A stretch of DNA of 6,372 nucleotides from an uncultured Clostridia bacterium (GCA_904420155.1 CAJFUH010000204.1:1-6372); one strand, 5' to 3'. Positions 1 to 5,926 are shown, counted from the stretch's first letter. Numbers and translations: made by a program. The notes: generated by a model not told the origin, from the sequence alone.

Positions 1-668
1 GAACAAAAAGCAGAACCACTCTGGTTCTGGGTTCCGCATTGCGGGCAGAATACGGTGTTTTCCTGTAATGGGGTTTCCGGCTGCGCAGTGTCCTCCGGCT
101 GCACATCCTTCGGAGGCTGTACCCCCTCGGGCGGCATGGAAGGCGTGCCGTTTTGCGGTACCGGCTCCCCTCCAAGACCATTGGACATGGAATCGGCCGC
201 CTCTTTTACCGGCAGACCGGGTTTTGATAAAACCGCGCCTACAAAAAATACAATGGAAGCCACCAGGTAAAGCCAGGCGGCAAAATTCATATACTTGATT
301 CCGCAGATAATCAGGACCAGGCTCACCGCAAACGCCACGATACAGCTGATGCAGCTGATATTTTTATTATAGCGCGTGGTAAATAACGAGTACACCGGGT
401 ATGCCATAGGCAGCAAAAGGATCCAGCGCCAGCAGCTTGCATAATAGGCGCGCATAATCTCCCTCGCCTGGCTCAAAGCGTCCTCATCTATAAAAATGGA
501 GGCTCTGTTTAACATTCCCTGAATCCTGGAGATAAAGTCCCCCAGGCCGATCCCCAAGGTCCTCAGCTCTTTGACCGTTATCCAAGAAAAGAAAAGGCAA
601 ATCAACATCACTACGCCGGCAATAAATGTCAAATTCTTCCCTTTATCCCATTTACTATATAATGTCAT
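1..668 (-). CDS. Membrane protein with C-terminal zinc ribbon, cut by the left edge
   Basis: The frame is open from an ATG at 668 to the window edge, giving 222 residues without a stop. A GAGAGGGTG ribosome binding site lies just upstream. Hydrophobic helices are visible at about residues 12-30, 82-97, 105-124 and 128-147. A proline-, glutamate- and glycine-rich linker follows (about 150-205). The visible end is the first half of a zinc ribbon: CPQCG with Cys208 and Cys211, then SGSAFC with Cys222, where the sequence leaves the window; the fourth cysteine should lie just beyond. The gene starts 28 bases after the stop of the next upstream minus-strand gene, so it is probably the third gene of one operon. 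Small Clostridia membrane proteins ending in a single zinc ribbon are common and mostly uncharacterised. I do not recognise a specific function. Confidence 0.85.
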   Translation of the reverse strand, partial: MTLYSKWDKGKNLTFIAGVVMLICLFFSWITVKELRTLGIGLGDFISRIQGMLNRASIFIDEDALSQAREIMRAYYASCWRWILLLPMAYPVYSLFTTRYNKNISCISCIVAFAVSLVLIICGIKYMNFAAWLYLVASIVFFVGAVLSKPGLPVKEAADSMSNGLGGEPVPQNGTPSMPPEGVQPPKDVQPEDTAQPETPLQENTVFCPQCGTQNQSGSAFC

Positions 669-696
669 TTTTATTACACCCTCTCAAACCAGACTT

Positions 697-1167
697 TTAT
701 TTAATTTTAAAGCCGCAGGAGGTACAGAAGGCCGCGTCGGCCGGCAATTCGGAACCGCATTTGGGGCAATGAGTCGCCTGAGCCTGTGTATCGGCCTCCG
801 CCTGAGCCGGCGCTTCCTCAACCCTGGCGCCGCAGTTAGCGCAGAACGTGGACCCCAGCGGGATGTCTGCCCCGCATTGTTTACAGGTTTGCACCCCTTT
901 GATTTCACGAATCTTCTGGCGGCGCACCTCAATCTCCGCCTCCGCGGCCAAAATCGCTTTGATCTGTTCCCCATATAATCCATCCGGATTGGAACGGTTT
1001 GCCTCATAATACTGTTTCCCTATCTCCGTATAGGCGTTGCGGATCAAATCCTCCTGACTTCTAATCTGGGAGTTCAGGCTGCTGATCTCGGCAAAGTCCT
1101 TTGTCTTTTGGGCAACATCCTTGCTTTTGGATGCAATGGTTTCCCCTAATCTATCAAAAAATGCCAT
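697..1167 (-). CDS. Soluble coiled-coil protein with two C-terminal zinc ribbons
   Basis: This 156-residue protein has no membrane segment. Residues about 26-90 are charged and helical and likely form a coiled coil. Two zinc ribbons follow: Cys95/Cys98 with Cys109/Cys112 (CKQCG...FCANCG), and Cys134/Cys137 with Cys148/Cys151 (CPKCG...FCTSCG). An Ala/Glu/Gln-rich linker separates them. An AAGGAG site (1178-1184 on the plus strand) lies about 10 bases before the ATG. The gene begins 24 bases after the end of the 1192-1602 gene and ends 28 bases before the next start, which fits a three-gene operon. The paired ribbon resembles the zinc-ribbon families common in Firmicutes (zinc_ribbon_2 or double-zinc-ribbon type, from memory). 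Such proteins are usually annotated only as zinc ribbon domain-containing; the partner or substrate is unknown. Confidence 0.9.
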   Translation of the reverse strand: MAFFDRLGETIASKSKDVAQKTKDFAEISSLNSQIRSQEDLIRNAYTEIGKQYYEANRSNPDGLYGEQIKAILAAEAEIEVRRQKIREIKGVQTCKQCGADIPLGSTFCANCGARVEEAPAQAEADTQAQATHCPKCGSELPADAAFCTSCGFKIK

Positions 1168-1191
1168 GGAAAATCTGCTCCTTTCTATTGC

Positions 1192-1602
1192 TTACAGATT
1201 TTTATTCACAATATCATCGATCTTACCGGTTTTGACGCTCCCCTGGGATAGGGCGGTGAAGCCCAATACCAGCAGCAATACCGCACGCAGGATGCCCGCC
1301 GCGATATTGATGAGGCTGTCGATCTCTCCGGGGAAGGATAGGCGGAATGTGCCCGGGAACCAGCCGATGATAACGTTGATAAAACCGAACGCATCCCCGA
1401 TGACTCCCACCACAACCGGAATCAGCGCGAACAGCACATAAATAACAGCCGCTTTTACCGCGCATCTTTTCAGCCATTCGTTTTGTTCAAACAGCAGGAT
1501 ATATCCCGCTACCAAAACCAGCGGTATGATCCCCAATACGCCCATAAAATAGACTGCCGCACCTAAAAGTCCAATTGAAATGCCCAAACGTGTTTTTTGC
1601 AT
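1192..1602 (-). CDS. Small multi-pass membrane protein of unknown function
   Basis: The product is 136 residues and strongly hydrophobic, with likely helices at about 8-37 (possibly two short helices), 48-68, 73-83 and 96-118. A short charged turn, FEQNEWLKRCAVK, lies between the first hydrophobic stretch and the second helix. The C-terminal tail (KTGKIDDIVNKNL) is polar. A clear AGGAGG (1611-1616) lies 8 bases before the ATG, which fixes the start. It is the first gene of the minus-strand operon, with a sigma-A promoter at 1711-1739. The layout around the central turn recalls small membrane proteins often found beside zinc-ribbon proteins in Clostridia, but I cannot name a family with confidence. 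The association with two zinc-ribbon genes is the only functional hint. Confidence 0.88.
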   Translation of the reverse strand: MQKTRLGISIGLLGAAVYFMGVLGIIPLVLVAGYILLFEQNEWLKRCAVKAAVIYVLFALIPVVVGVIGDAFGFINVIIGWFPGTFRLSFPGEIDSLINIAAGILRAVLLLVLGFTALSQGSVKTGKIDDIVNKNL

Positions 1603-1710
1603 TTTCTTTTCCTCCTATATAATGTATTGAATGAAAAAATATAAAAAGGTTGTTGCATTAAGTTCCAAAACGAAAATTCCCCGTTAAGCACTTAATGTCA
1701 AACCGTATTT

Positions 1711-1739
1711 ATTGTATCATCTTTACTAGTATTTTACAA
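1711..1739 (-). promoter_or_regulatory. Sigma-A promoter of the zinc-ribbon operon
   Basis: Read on the minus strand, TTGTAA (1734-1739) and TACAAT (1711-1716) are separated by exactly 17 bases. This gives a 5' leader of about 100 bases before the ATG at 1602. A second possibility is the TTGACA at about 1695-1700 on the same strand, whose -10 (AATTTT) is poor. Confidence 0.6.
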
Positions 1740-2143
1740 GAATCTACATAAAGTCTCTAAATTTTGACACGTTTTTTATAAATAAAATGGTAAATAACAA
1801 AACAAATCAAGAAAAAGGACCCCTTCCGCTGTGATCGCCGACCCGCTATTGAGGAGTGGGAATGTATATGTAATCAAAAAAGCGCGCTGCCGCCGGTTTA
1901 AGGCTTAAACTTTGCCTGCTTGGGGCTTTATCAATCTATCTATATGATCTACCGAAAATTTTCACACTTCTTACAGTAGAAAAAATGGAGGAAAACAAAA
2001 AATCAAGACCTCTAACTCAAGCGGATCCTCTCGTTTTGTCAGGTTACGGCATACATTTCGGTTAGAAAATTCGCAATAAAACAGGCTTACCGCTTTGCTT
2101 ACTATCTGGATTCCAACGTTTGGCCTTTATCCATTCCCATGCC

Positions 2144-2172
2144 TTGACAATCTCGGGGCGTTATGTTTTACT
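2144..2172 (+). promoter_or_regulatory. Candidate promoter for the gene at 2230
   Basis: A perfect TTGACA -35 (2144-2149) is followed 17 bases later by TTTACT (2167-2172), which matches 4 of 6 -10 positions. A start near 2179 would give a leader of about 50 bases. The weak -10 keeps confidence moderate. Confidence 0.45.
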
Positions 2173-2229
2173 AATGGTACAGACGCTGGATTTGTTAATG
2201 TGATTTTTGTATACAAAGGGGATATCAAG

Positions 2230-2733
2230 ATGGCAGTTGTGATGAAACAATATCGAACCTATAAATGTATCAATTGTTCCCAAAAAGCAAAAACGGAGCG
2301 TGTGACCGAGGGGTATACCTTTGGAAATCCTTTTTATACCTGTCCTCATTGTGGAACATTGAATTATGACCCTTATATTACGGAACCGGCGTTGCTTTCT
2401 CCGAAAAAACTCCTCAAAGATTCCAAAAGTAGTTTGAATACCATGTTGTTCTTGCTGTATATGCCCTGCGGGCTTTTTGCGTTTTTGGCGGTTTCTTTTG
2501 CGTTGACCAATTTCTTATGGGGCCTATTGATTGTGGGGCCCATCCTCGCAGTTCTGACTTTTCTGATTTTAAGAAAAAAGAAAAAATTAGATATTTCTAA
2601 ATACAAACCCGTACTCGATGAATCCATGCAGAGATTAAACAGCTCCTCTGATTATGCAGACGCAGTCATCAAACTGCAAGGCATCGATTCCGATTCCGTG
2701 TATCATGAGTACATGGAGCAATCGAAGCAATGA
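2230..2733 (+). CDS. Zinc-ribbon protein with two membrane helices
   Basis: This 167-residue protein is of unknown function. Its N-terminal zinc ribbon has widely spaced cysteine pairs: Cys13/Cys16 (KCINC) and Cys38/Cys41 (CPHCGTLNYD). Hydrophobic helices follow at about 70-92 and 95-115, then a lysine-rich stop-transfer patch (RKKKK) and a polar, helical cytoplasmic tail (120-167). The topology suggests both the ribbon and the tail face the cytoplasm. The frame stays open upstream to a TTG at 2095, but the ATG at 2230 is preferred: an AAAGGGG site precedes it by about 8 bases and protein-like sequence starts there. ATG 2242 is an alternative. The last third of the gene is duplicated in degraded form at 4353-4487. 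The gene stands alone with a downstream terminator at 2859-2900. Confidence 0.88.
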   Translation: MAVVMKQYRTYKCINCSQKAKTERVTEGYTFGNPFYTCPHCGTLNYDPYITEPALLSPKKLLKDSKSSLNTMLFLLYMPCGLFAFLAVSFALTNFLWGLLIVGPILAVLTFLILRKKKKLDISKYKPVLDESMQRLNSSSDYADAVIKLQGIDSDSVYHEYMEQSKQ

Positions 2734-2858
2734 TGCGATTGGTGAAAAAAGAAGTACCAACTGTTTCTAAAGTAAATTCCAGTTGATAAACTTTGTGAAA
2801 TCGGTGATATCTCTGCCTTTTTAGTTATTGGTATCATTCCAAATCGACACATAAGAAT

Positions 2859-2900
2859 AAACAAAAATACCTCCGCGATATCGCGGAGGTATTTTTGTTT
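2859..2900. terminator. Perfect 42-bp palindrome, bidirectional terminator
   Basis: The two 21-base arms are exact reverse complements with no unpaired centre. The stem core is GC-rich (CCTCCGCGAT), flanked by A-rich sequence on the left and ATTTTTGTTT on the right, so it has a T tract in either direction. It lies 126 bases after the stop at 2733 and downstream of the convergent minus-strand gene at 3291-4154, so it could stop transcription from both sides. Confidence 0.85.
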
Positions 2901-2906
2901 GTCAGA

Positions 2907-3190
2907 CTGTCGAAAAAGCAATTCCTTTTGACAGATTGTACAAGTCAGGGGACGGTGGGGAACCCCTCGCTAGGGTTCCCCACGGCCAAACCGTCCACCG
3001 GACGGTTTGGCCTCCCCTCCTGAGCTTTTGGAAATCTTGAAAATTTCGCCCATTGCGATGGGCGAGGAAGGGCTCCGCCCCTCCACCCCGCCGCCTTTTG
3101 AAAAAGGCGGACGAAAACTTTTATGTTTTAGCGCGGACAGTCAGGTCCTTTTTAAAGAAACCCCAGAGCGCGACGCGCCCGCCGAAGGCG
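2907..3190. repeat. Dense block of consecutive hairpins
   Basis: At least eight inverted repeats follow one another. These are 2907-2934 (CTGTC...GACAG, extended by AAAA/TTTT), 2955-2983 (11-bp stem, 7-base loop), 2984-3012 (perfect 13-bp stem, loop ACC, abutting the previous one), 3047-3064 (CGCCCAT/ATGGGCG), 3066-3084 (7 of 8 pairs), 3091-3110 (9-bp CCGCCTTTT/AAAAGGCGG, loop GA), 3168-3178 and 3180-3190. No coding frame here looks real. On the minus strand the phrase AAAAGTTTTCG before a stem and a GC-rich repeat recalls dispersed intergenic repeats of Clostridia, from memory only. It sits between convergent genes and could be a mobile repeat, a nucleoid or transcription barrier, or a structured RNA. 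Confidence 0.7.
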
Positions 3191-3271
3191 TGAAAAATCT
3201 TGAGCAAAACTTTTACGTTTAAACGCGGGTAGATCAGGTTGTTTTCAGGGAAAGCCCGGTGCGCGTCGTAC
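3111..3271. repeat. Degenerate direct repeat pair, about 69 bases each, 92-base period
   Basis: 3111-3178 aligns with 3203-3271 with one single-base gap and many shared blocks: AAAACTTTTA, CGCGG, TCAGGT, TTTT, GAAA, CCC and GCGCG. Each copy is preceded by hairpin-forming sequence (3091-3110 and 3180-3190). The second copy ends 19 bases before the stop codon of the nucleosidase gene. The divergence suggests an old duplication of a repeat element. Confidence 0.6.
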
Positions 3272-3290
3272 CCCGGGATTTTCATTGTAA

Positions 3291-4154
3291 TTACATATTC
3301 TGCAACATCGTCAGAACAATTTTTGCAGAATTGTCAGCGGCTGTATCGCCAAAGTTTTCATAGGTATCGTGGGCAACGCCGTCCGCTTTGTCAGACATCG
3401 CACGGATCACACAGCAGGGGACTTCATACTGAGCGGCAATACGAGCGACCGCCGCGCCTTCCATCTCGCAGGCGATGGCGTCAAATTCATCCTGCAAATA
3501 CGTGACATATTCACTGCTGGCTACAAACTGGTCGCCGGTAGCAATGCGGCCCTGGAATACATGCTCTTCACCTAAAACGGAGACTGCAGCCTCATACGCT
3601 TTCTGGCTGAGATCTTTGTCCACAGGAATAGAACCGTCCTCATTGACGCCTCCCTCAGCATTCCAGACAAAACCGTCGTTGGTCTGGTTGCCGTAATCGT
3701 GGAATACCAGATCTGTGGCGATGACTTCATCCAGAACCTTAACCTCATCGCCTACGCCGCCGGCAATACCGGTAAAGATGATAGATTTTACGTTAAATTC
3801 GTTGATTAATACTGAGGTTCCAGCGGCAGCCATAGCTTTGCCAATTCCGCCCTGGACCAGGACAACATCCTGTCCTTCCAGCTTACCAATATTATAATCT
3901 ACGCCGCCGATCGTTTTGGTTTCGCTGATCTCAGCTTTTTCAAGCAGCATCTTCAGCTCGTTGGACATCGCTGTAATAATACCGATCGGTTGGCTTTCAG
4001 AGTCGCCGGAAGTAGTTCCAGACACTTCGGAGCTCTCTGTAGACGTGGGCGTAGAAGAAACCGCAGGGCCGTTTCCATTGCTGCAAGCGGCCAGAGACAG
4101 CACCAAAACCGCAGACAAAACGACAGAAAGGATCAGGCGTAAAGACTTTTTCAT
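3291..4154 (-). CDS. Lipoprotein 5'-methylthioadenosine/S-adenosylhomocysteine nucleosidase (MTAN/Pfs family)
   Basis: MTAN enzymes hydrolyse the N-glycosidic bond of methylthioadenosine and S-adenosylhomocysteine, releasing adenine, and serve methionine/SAM recycling. This 287-residue protein has a lipoprotein signal: KK start, hydrophobic core and LAAC lipobox with Cys24. A Ser/Thr-rich linker (about 25-55) is followed by a full-length enzyme domain (about 56-287). The family signatures are IGIITAMSNE with Glu66 at the place of E. coli Glu12, FTGIAGGV (127-134), FHDYG, GDQFVAS, CEMEGAA with Met231-Glu232 (E. coli Met173-Glu174), and RAMSDKAD with Asp255 at the place of Asp197. All catalytic residues appear present. 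GAGGAGG at 4165-4171 precedes the ATG by 10 bases. Cytosolic MTANs lack signal peptides, so this one is predicted to be anchored outside the membrane. The gene is monocistronic. Confidence 0.93.
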   Translation of the reverse strand: MKKSLRLILSVVLSAVLVLSLAACSNGNGPAVSSTPTSTESSEVSGTTSGDSESQPIGIITAMSNELKMLLEKAEISETKTIGGVDYNIGKLEGQDVVLVQGGIGKAMAAAGTSVLINEFNVKSIIFTGIAGGVGDEVKVLDEVIATDLVFHDYGNQTNDGFVWNAEGGVNEDGSIPVDKDLSQKAYEAAVSVLGEEHVFQGRIATGDQFVASSEYVTYLQDEFDAIACEMEGAAVARIAAQYEVPCCVIRAMSDKADGVAHDTYENFGDTAADNSAKIVLTMLQNM

Positions 4155-4181
4155 GGGTTGAAATCCTCCTCAAAATAATAT

Positions 4182-4202
4182 ATGCGTGTATCCAACACGC
4201 AT
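4182..4202 (-). promoter_or_regulatory. Inverted repeat at the 5' end of the nucleosidase mRNA
   Basis: ATGCGTGT and ACACGCAT form an 8-bp perfect stem with a 5-base loop. It lies just after the predicted transcription start (about 4206) and 11 bases before the GAGGAGG site. It could be a 5'-stabilising hairpin or a repressor operator at +1; the sequence cannot tell which. Confidence 0.45.
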
Positions 4203-4212
4203 CGCATGTTCT

Positions 4213-4241
4213 ATTGTAGAGAAGATTATCCGCTCCGTCAA
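4213..4241 (-). promoter_or_regulatory. Sigma-A promoter of the lipoprotein nucleosidase gene
   Basis: On the minus strand TTGACG (4236-4241) and TACAAT (4213-4218) have an exact 17-base spacer. Five of six bases match consensus in each box. The predicted start is near 4206, giving a leader of about 50 bases to the ATG at 4154. Confidence 0.8.
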
Positions 4242-4352
4242 CGGATTATGGAAAGTTTTGGAGAATTTCACGGAAAGAACAAAAAAGCAGGCGGATTTTA
4301 AGGTGTTTTCCATGGAGCCGGCGCGTTGATCAAACAGACAACATACTACAGT

Positions 4353-4487
4353 AATTTAGATATTTCTAAATACACAGTAGTACTTGATAAATCCATGAAG
4401 AGGCTAAACAGTTCATCTGAATATGCAAAAGCAGTCCAGTCTCACGGTATCGATTTATATTATGAGTACATGCAGCAATTGAGATAA
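4353..4487 (+). pseudogene. Truncated second copy of the 3' end of the gene at 2230-2733
   Basis: In frame, this encodes NLDISKYTVVLDKSM..., matching the C-terminal tail KLDISKYKPVLDESM... of the intact gene (residues 119-167). Shared stretches are RLNSSS, YA.AV, GID and EYM.Q, ending at its own TAA (4485-4487). By hand, 67 of the first 81 bases after TTAGATATT agree; about 12 bases are missing near the end. The zinc ribbon and both membrane helices are absent: the homology starts abruptly at about 4352. Similarity continues about 65 bases past the stop. The frame is unbroken in what remains, and a TTG at 4326 could start a 53-residue peptide, but no good ribosome binding site is seen. The likeliest reading is a decayed tandem paralogue. 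Confidence 0.8.
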
Positions 4488-4605
4488 CTATAATATCTGT
4501 GATAAAAGAAGAAGTCTCCACTATGTGTGGAAAAAATTCAACTGATAAGCTTTATTTTTTCTATATAAATCTCTAATTTCACGACAAAAGAATGGGGGGA
4601 AAGAT

Positions 4606-4641
4606 AAAGCTACATTTTGTTTCCTCAAAATGTAGCTTTTT
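4606..4641 (+). terminator. Rho-independent terminator after the gene remnant
   Basis: A 14-bp perfect stem AAAGCTACATTTTG/CAAAATGTAGCTTT with loop TTTCCT is followed by a T tract (4637-4641). It lies 119 bases after the remnant's stop, nearly the same distance as the terminator of the intact copy (126 bases). The minus strand has TTTATCTTT after the stem, so weak action in the other direction is possible for the flavin reductase gene. Confidence 0.8.
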
Positions 4642-4761
4642 GCTTGGAAAGAGTTGACAATAAAGATACCTTACTAAAAGTGAAATTCTATGTTTGAAAG
4701 AATCCCTCTCTTGATATGACATGGTCATACTACTGAATGGCAGACATGATATTTTTCTCTC

Positions 4762-5328
4762 TTACTTTTTCAGTTTCATCCCGTCTTTAAAGGCTTCCCC
4801 AACTCTCTCCGTTACCTTATAGTAGCCATGGGTATAGGGGTCGAAAGCAATGGCGTTCACCAGAGCCATATTCAGTTTGTCGCCTTCCATCACACTTTCG
4901 TCCGCAGTGACCCTAACGACCTTACCAATCACGCCACAGCCATACTCATTGGATTGATATTCAATAAATTCGCATTCCAGGCACAGAGGGAATTCATTGA
5001 CAACCGGAGCATCCACAACCTCAGACTTAGAGGCGGTCAGCCCGCTGTTCTCAAATTTGCTCGGCGTATTGTTACCGGATACCACACCAAAATAATCCGC
5101 TTCCACAACATGGGCCGCATCTGCAATACTCACTGTAAATGCACCTCTGGCCCTGATATTCTTCACGGTCTTGTGCGTTTCGGTGAGGTTCAGCACTACG
5201 GTGTCCCGCTCCTGCATAGTTCCCCACGCGGCATTCATCACATTGACACTACCGTCCTCGTTATAAGTCGCTACCATCAAAACCGGCATCGGGAAAATGC
5301 CTTCTGTAATTTTCAGCTGCTTTCTCAT
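4762..5328 (-). CDS. Flavin reductase-like FMN-binding protein
   Basis: This 188-residue protein matches the flavin reductase/flavoredoxin-like fold over its whole length. Signs are FPMPVLMVATYNEDGSVNV near the N-terminus, MNAAWGT (31-37), the phosphate-binding type stretch VVLNLTETHKTVKNI (44-58), GAFTVSIAD (62-70), DYFGVVSG..TPSKFE (78-93) and a C-terminal GEAFKDGMKLKK. In this family FMN is bound at a dimer interface and the protein shuttles electrons or reduces flavin or other acceptors; the physiological substrate here is unknown. It is cytoplasmic, with no signal peptide. A GAGGTAGG site (5333-5340) precedes the ATG. It is divergent from an HxlR-type regulator with shared promoter DNA, which suggests regulation by that protein in response to electrophiles or oxidants, as in related pairs. 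Confidence 0.92.
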   Translation of the reverse strand: MRKQLKITEGIFPMPVLMVATYNEDGSVNVMNAAWGTMQERDTVVLNLTETHKTVKNIRARGAFTVSIADAAHVVEADYFGVVSGNNTPSKFENSGLTASKSEVVDAPVVNEFPLCLECEFIEYQSNEYGCGVIGKVVRVTADESVMEGDKLNMALVNAIAFDPYTHGYYKVTERVGEAFKDGMKLKK

Positions 5329-5355
5329 CTTGCCTACCTCGCTTTACCATTGGGA

Positions 5356-5384
5356 TTGACACCTACTGTGTCATCACCTATAAT
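5356..5384 (+). promoter_or_regulatory. Full-consensus sigma-A promoter of the HxlR regulator gene
   Basis: TTGACA (5356-5361), a 17-base spacer and TATAAT (5379-5384) match consensus at all twelve positions. The predicted start is near 5391, about 65 bases before the ATG at 5456. Such a strong promoter would be expected to be held down by a repressor. Confidence 0.9.
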
Positions 5385-5388
5385 TATA
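5357..5388. promoter_or_regulatory. Palindromic operator candidates between the divergent genes
   Basis: Two palindromes lie inside the promoter: TGACAC-N5-GTGTCA (5357-5373) covers the -35 and spacer, and TATAATTATA (5379-5388) covers both -10 boxes. Winged-helix dimers such as HxlR proteins bind such dyads. The second may simply reflect two overlapping -10 boxes. Repression of both genes by the regulator is inferred. Confidence 0.5.
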
Positions 5389-5410
5389 GTCAGTAACGAT
5401 AAAAAAACAA
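5383..5410 (-). promoter_or_regulatory. Candidate promoter of the flavin reductase gene, overlapping the regulator promoter
   Basis: On the minus strand TATAAT (5383-5388) is preceded by TTGTTT (5405-5410) with a 16-base spacer. The -10 box overlaps the plus-strand -10 by two bases, so polymerase could hardly occupy both promoters at once. Confidence 0.6.
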
Positions 5411-5455
5411 GTACTGGTATAAAAGAAATGTACTATCTTAAAGGAAAGTGTCCGT

Positions 5456-5788
5456 ATGATAAAGAACTATATAAAAAACGCGAATTTTGAGGACACCGGA
5501 TTCAGTTACACCTTGTCACTTATTTCCGGCAAGCATAAAATGGTGATCCTATATTGCCTGATGGAATTTGAAGTGGTGCGATTTAATGAGCTGAAACGAT
5601 ATCTAAAAAACATCTCGGATAAGACCTTGAGTAGCAACCTAAAGGAACTGGAAGCAAATCAGCTGATTGTGCGGAAAGAATATCCCCAGATACCGCCCAA
5701 GGTGGAATATTCCCTCAGTGAGCGCGGCCGGTCGTTGATGAAGATTCTTGACCAGTTGTGTATCTGGGGAGAAGAAAACAAAATCTAA
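5456..5788 (+). CDS. HxlR-family winged-helix transcriptional regulator
   Basis: This 110-residue protein has the standard HxlR length and signatures: FSYTLSLISGKHKMVILYCL (16-35), RFNELKRYLKNISDKTLSSN (42-61, the recognition helix region), LKELEANQLIVRKEYPQIPP (62-81, the wing), VEYSLSERGRSL (83-94) and a closing LCIWGE. HxlR proteins bind DNA as dimers, and many sense electrophiles or oxidants through an N-terminal cysteine. That cysteine is missing here: the residues before YTL are TGFS. The only cysteines are Cys34 and Cys102. The ATG at 5456 follows AAGGAAAG (5441-5448) at about 8-10 bases. The gene is divergent from the flavin reductase gene and probably controls both it and itself. No plus-strand terminator is obvious downstream. 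Confidence 0.94.
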   Translation: MIKNYIKNANFEDTGFSYTLSLISGKHKMVILYCLMEFEVVRFNELKRYLKNISDKTLSSNLKELEANQLIVRKEYPQIPPKVEYSLSERGRSLMKILDQLCIWGEENKI

Positions 5789-5897
5789 TACAATCCAGTA
5801 AGGCCACTTAATAGAATGAGAATTCCCGATTCAGAACACTTGCTCACCGCAAGTGTGGGAAACGTTGATAAAAAAGGTACCACACAAACGCGAGCGC

Positions 5898-5926
5898 AAA
5901 ACAAAACGCCCCCACAAAGTGAGGCG
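5898..5926 (-). terminator. Terminator-like hairpin, left unit of the array
   Basis: CGCCCCCAC and GTGAGGCG pair around loop AAA (5907-5926) with one bulged base and one wobble on the minus strand. On that strand TTTTGTTTT follows. Confidence 0.5.

Larger units (their letters stand above)
1603..2229. other. Long spacer between divergent genes
   Basis: These 627 bases separate the minus-strand operon from the plus-strand gene at 2230. Besides the two promoters listed separately, I see a small palindrome at 1896-1910 (GTTTAAGGCTTAAAC). There is also a 26-codon ATG frame at 1985-2065 with no good ribosome binding site. The stretch around 1816-1836 (AAAAAGGACCCCTTCCGC) looks like one arm of a terminator stem, but I find no matching second arm. 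No gene is supported, and the length suggests decayed sequence or undetected regulation. Confidence 0.5.
4155..4761. other. Spacer holding the gene remnant and terminator
   Basis: This stretch contains the nucleosidase promoter, its 5' inverted repeat, the truncated paralogue and a terminator, all listed separately. Between 4642 and 4761 I see only a short palindrome (TATGAC-ATG-GTCATA, 4715-4729) without a T tract. No further gene is supported. Confidence 0.6.

Noticed and set aside
571..978. 135-residue plus-strand open frame
   Set aside because: It lies antisense to two zinc-ribbon genes whose cysteine motifs are unmistakable.
1985..2065. 26-residue ATG frame in the long spacer
   Set aside because: The GGAGG lies inside the frame and not before it, no site precedes the ATG, and frames of this length arise by chance.
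2095..2229. Upstream extension of the zinc-ribbon gene from a TTG
   Set aside because: It has no ribosome binding site, its sequence is not protein-like, and it would overlap the candidate promoter at 2144-2172.
3007..3222. 71-residue plus-strand frame
   Set aside because: It runs through at least five hairpins and a degenerate repeat, so its openness reflects base composition.
4715..4729. Terminator for the flavin reductase gene
   Set aside because: The short AT-rich stem TATGAC/GTCATA has no T tract after it on the minus strand.
4828..5490. 220-residue plus-strand open frame
   Set aside because: It is antisense to the clearly recognisable flavin reductase gene and runs through the divergent promoters; its protein sequence resembles no family.
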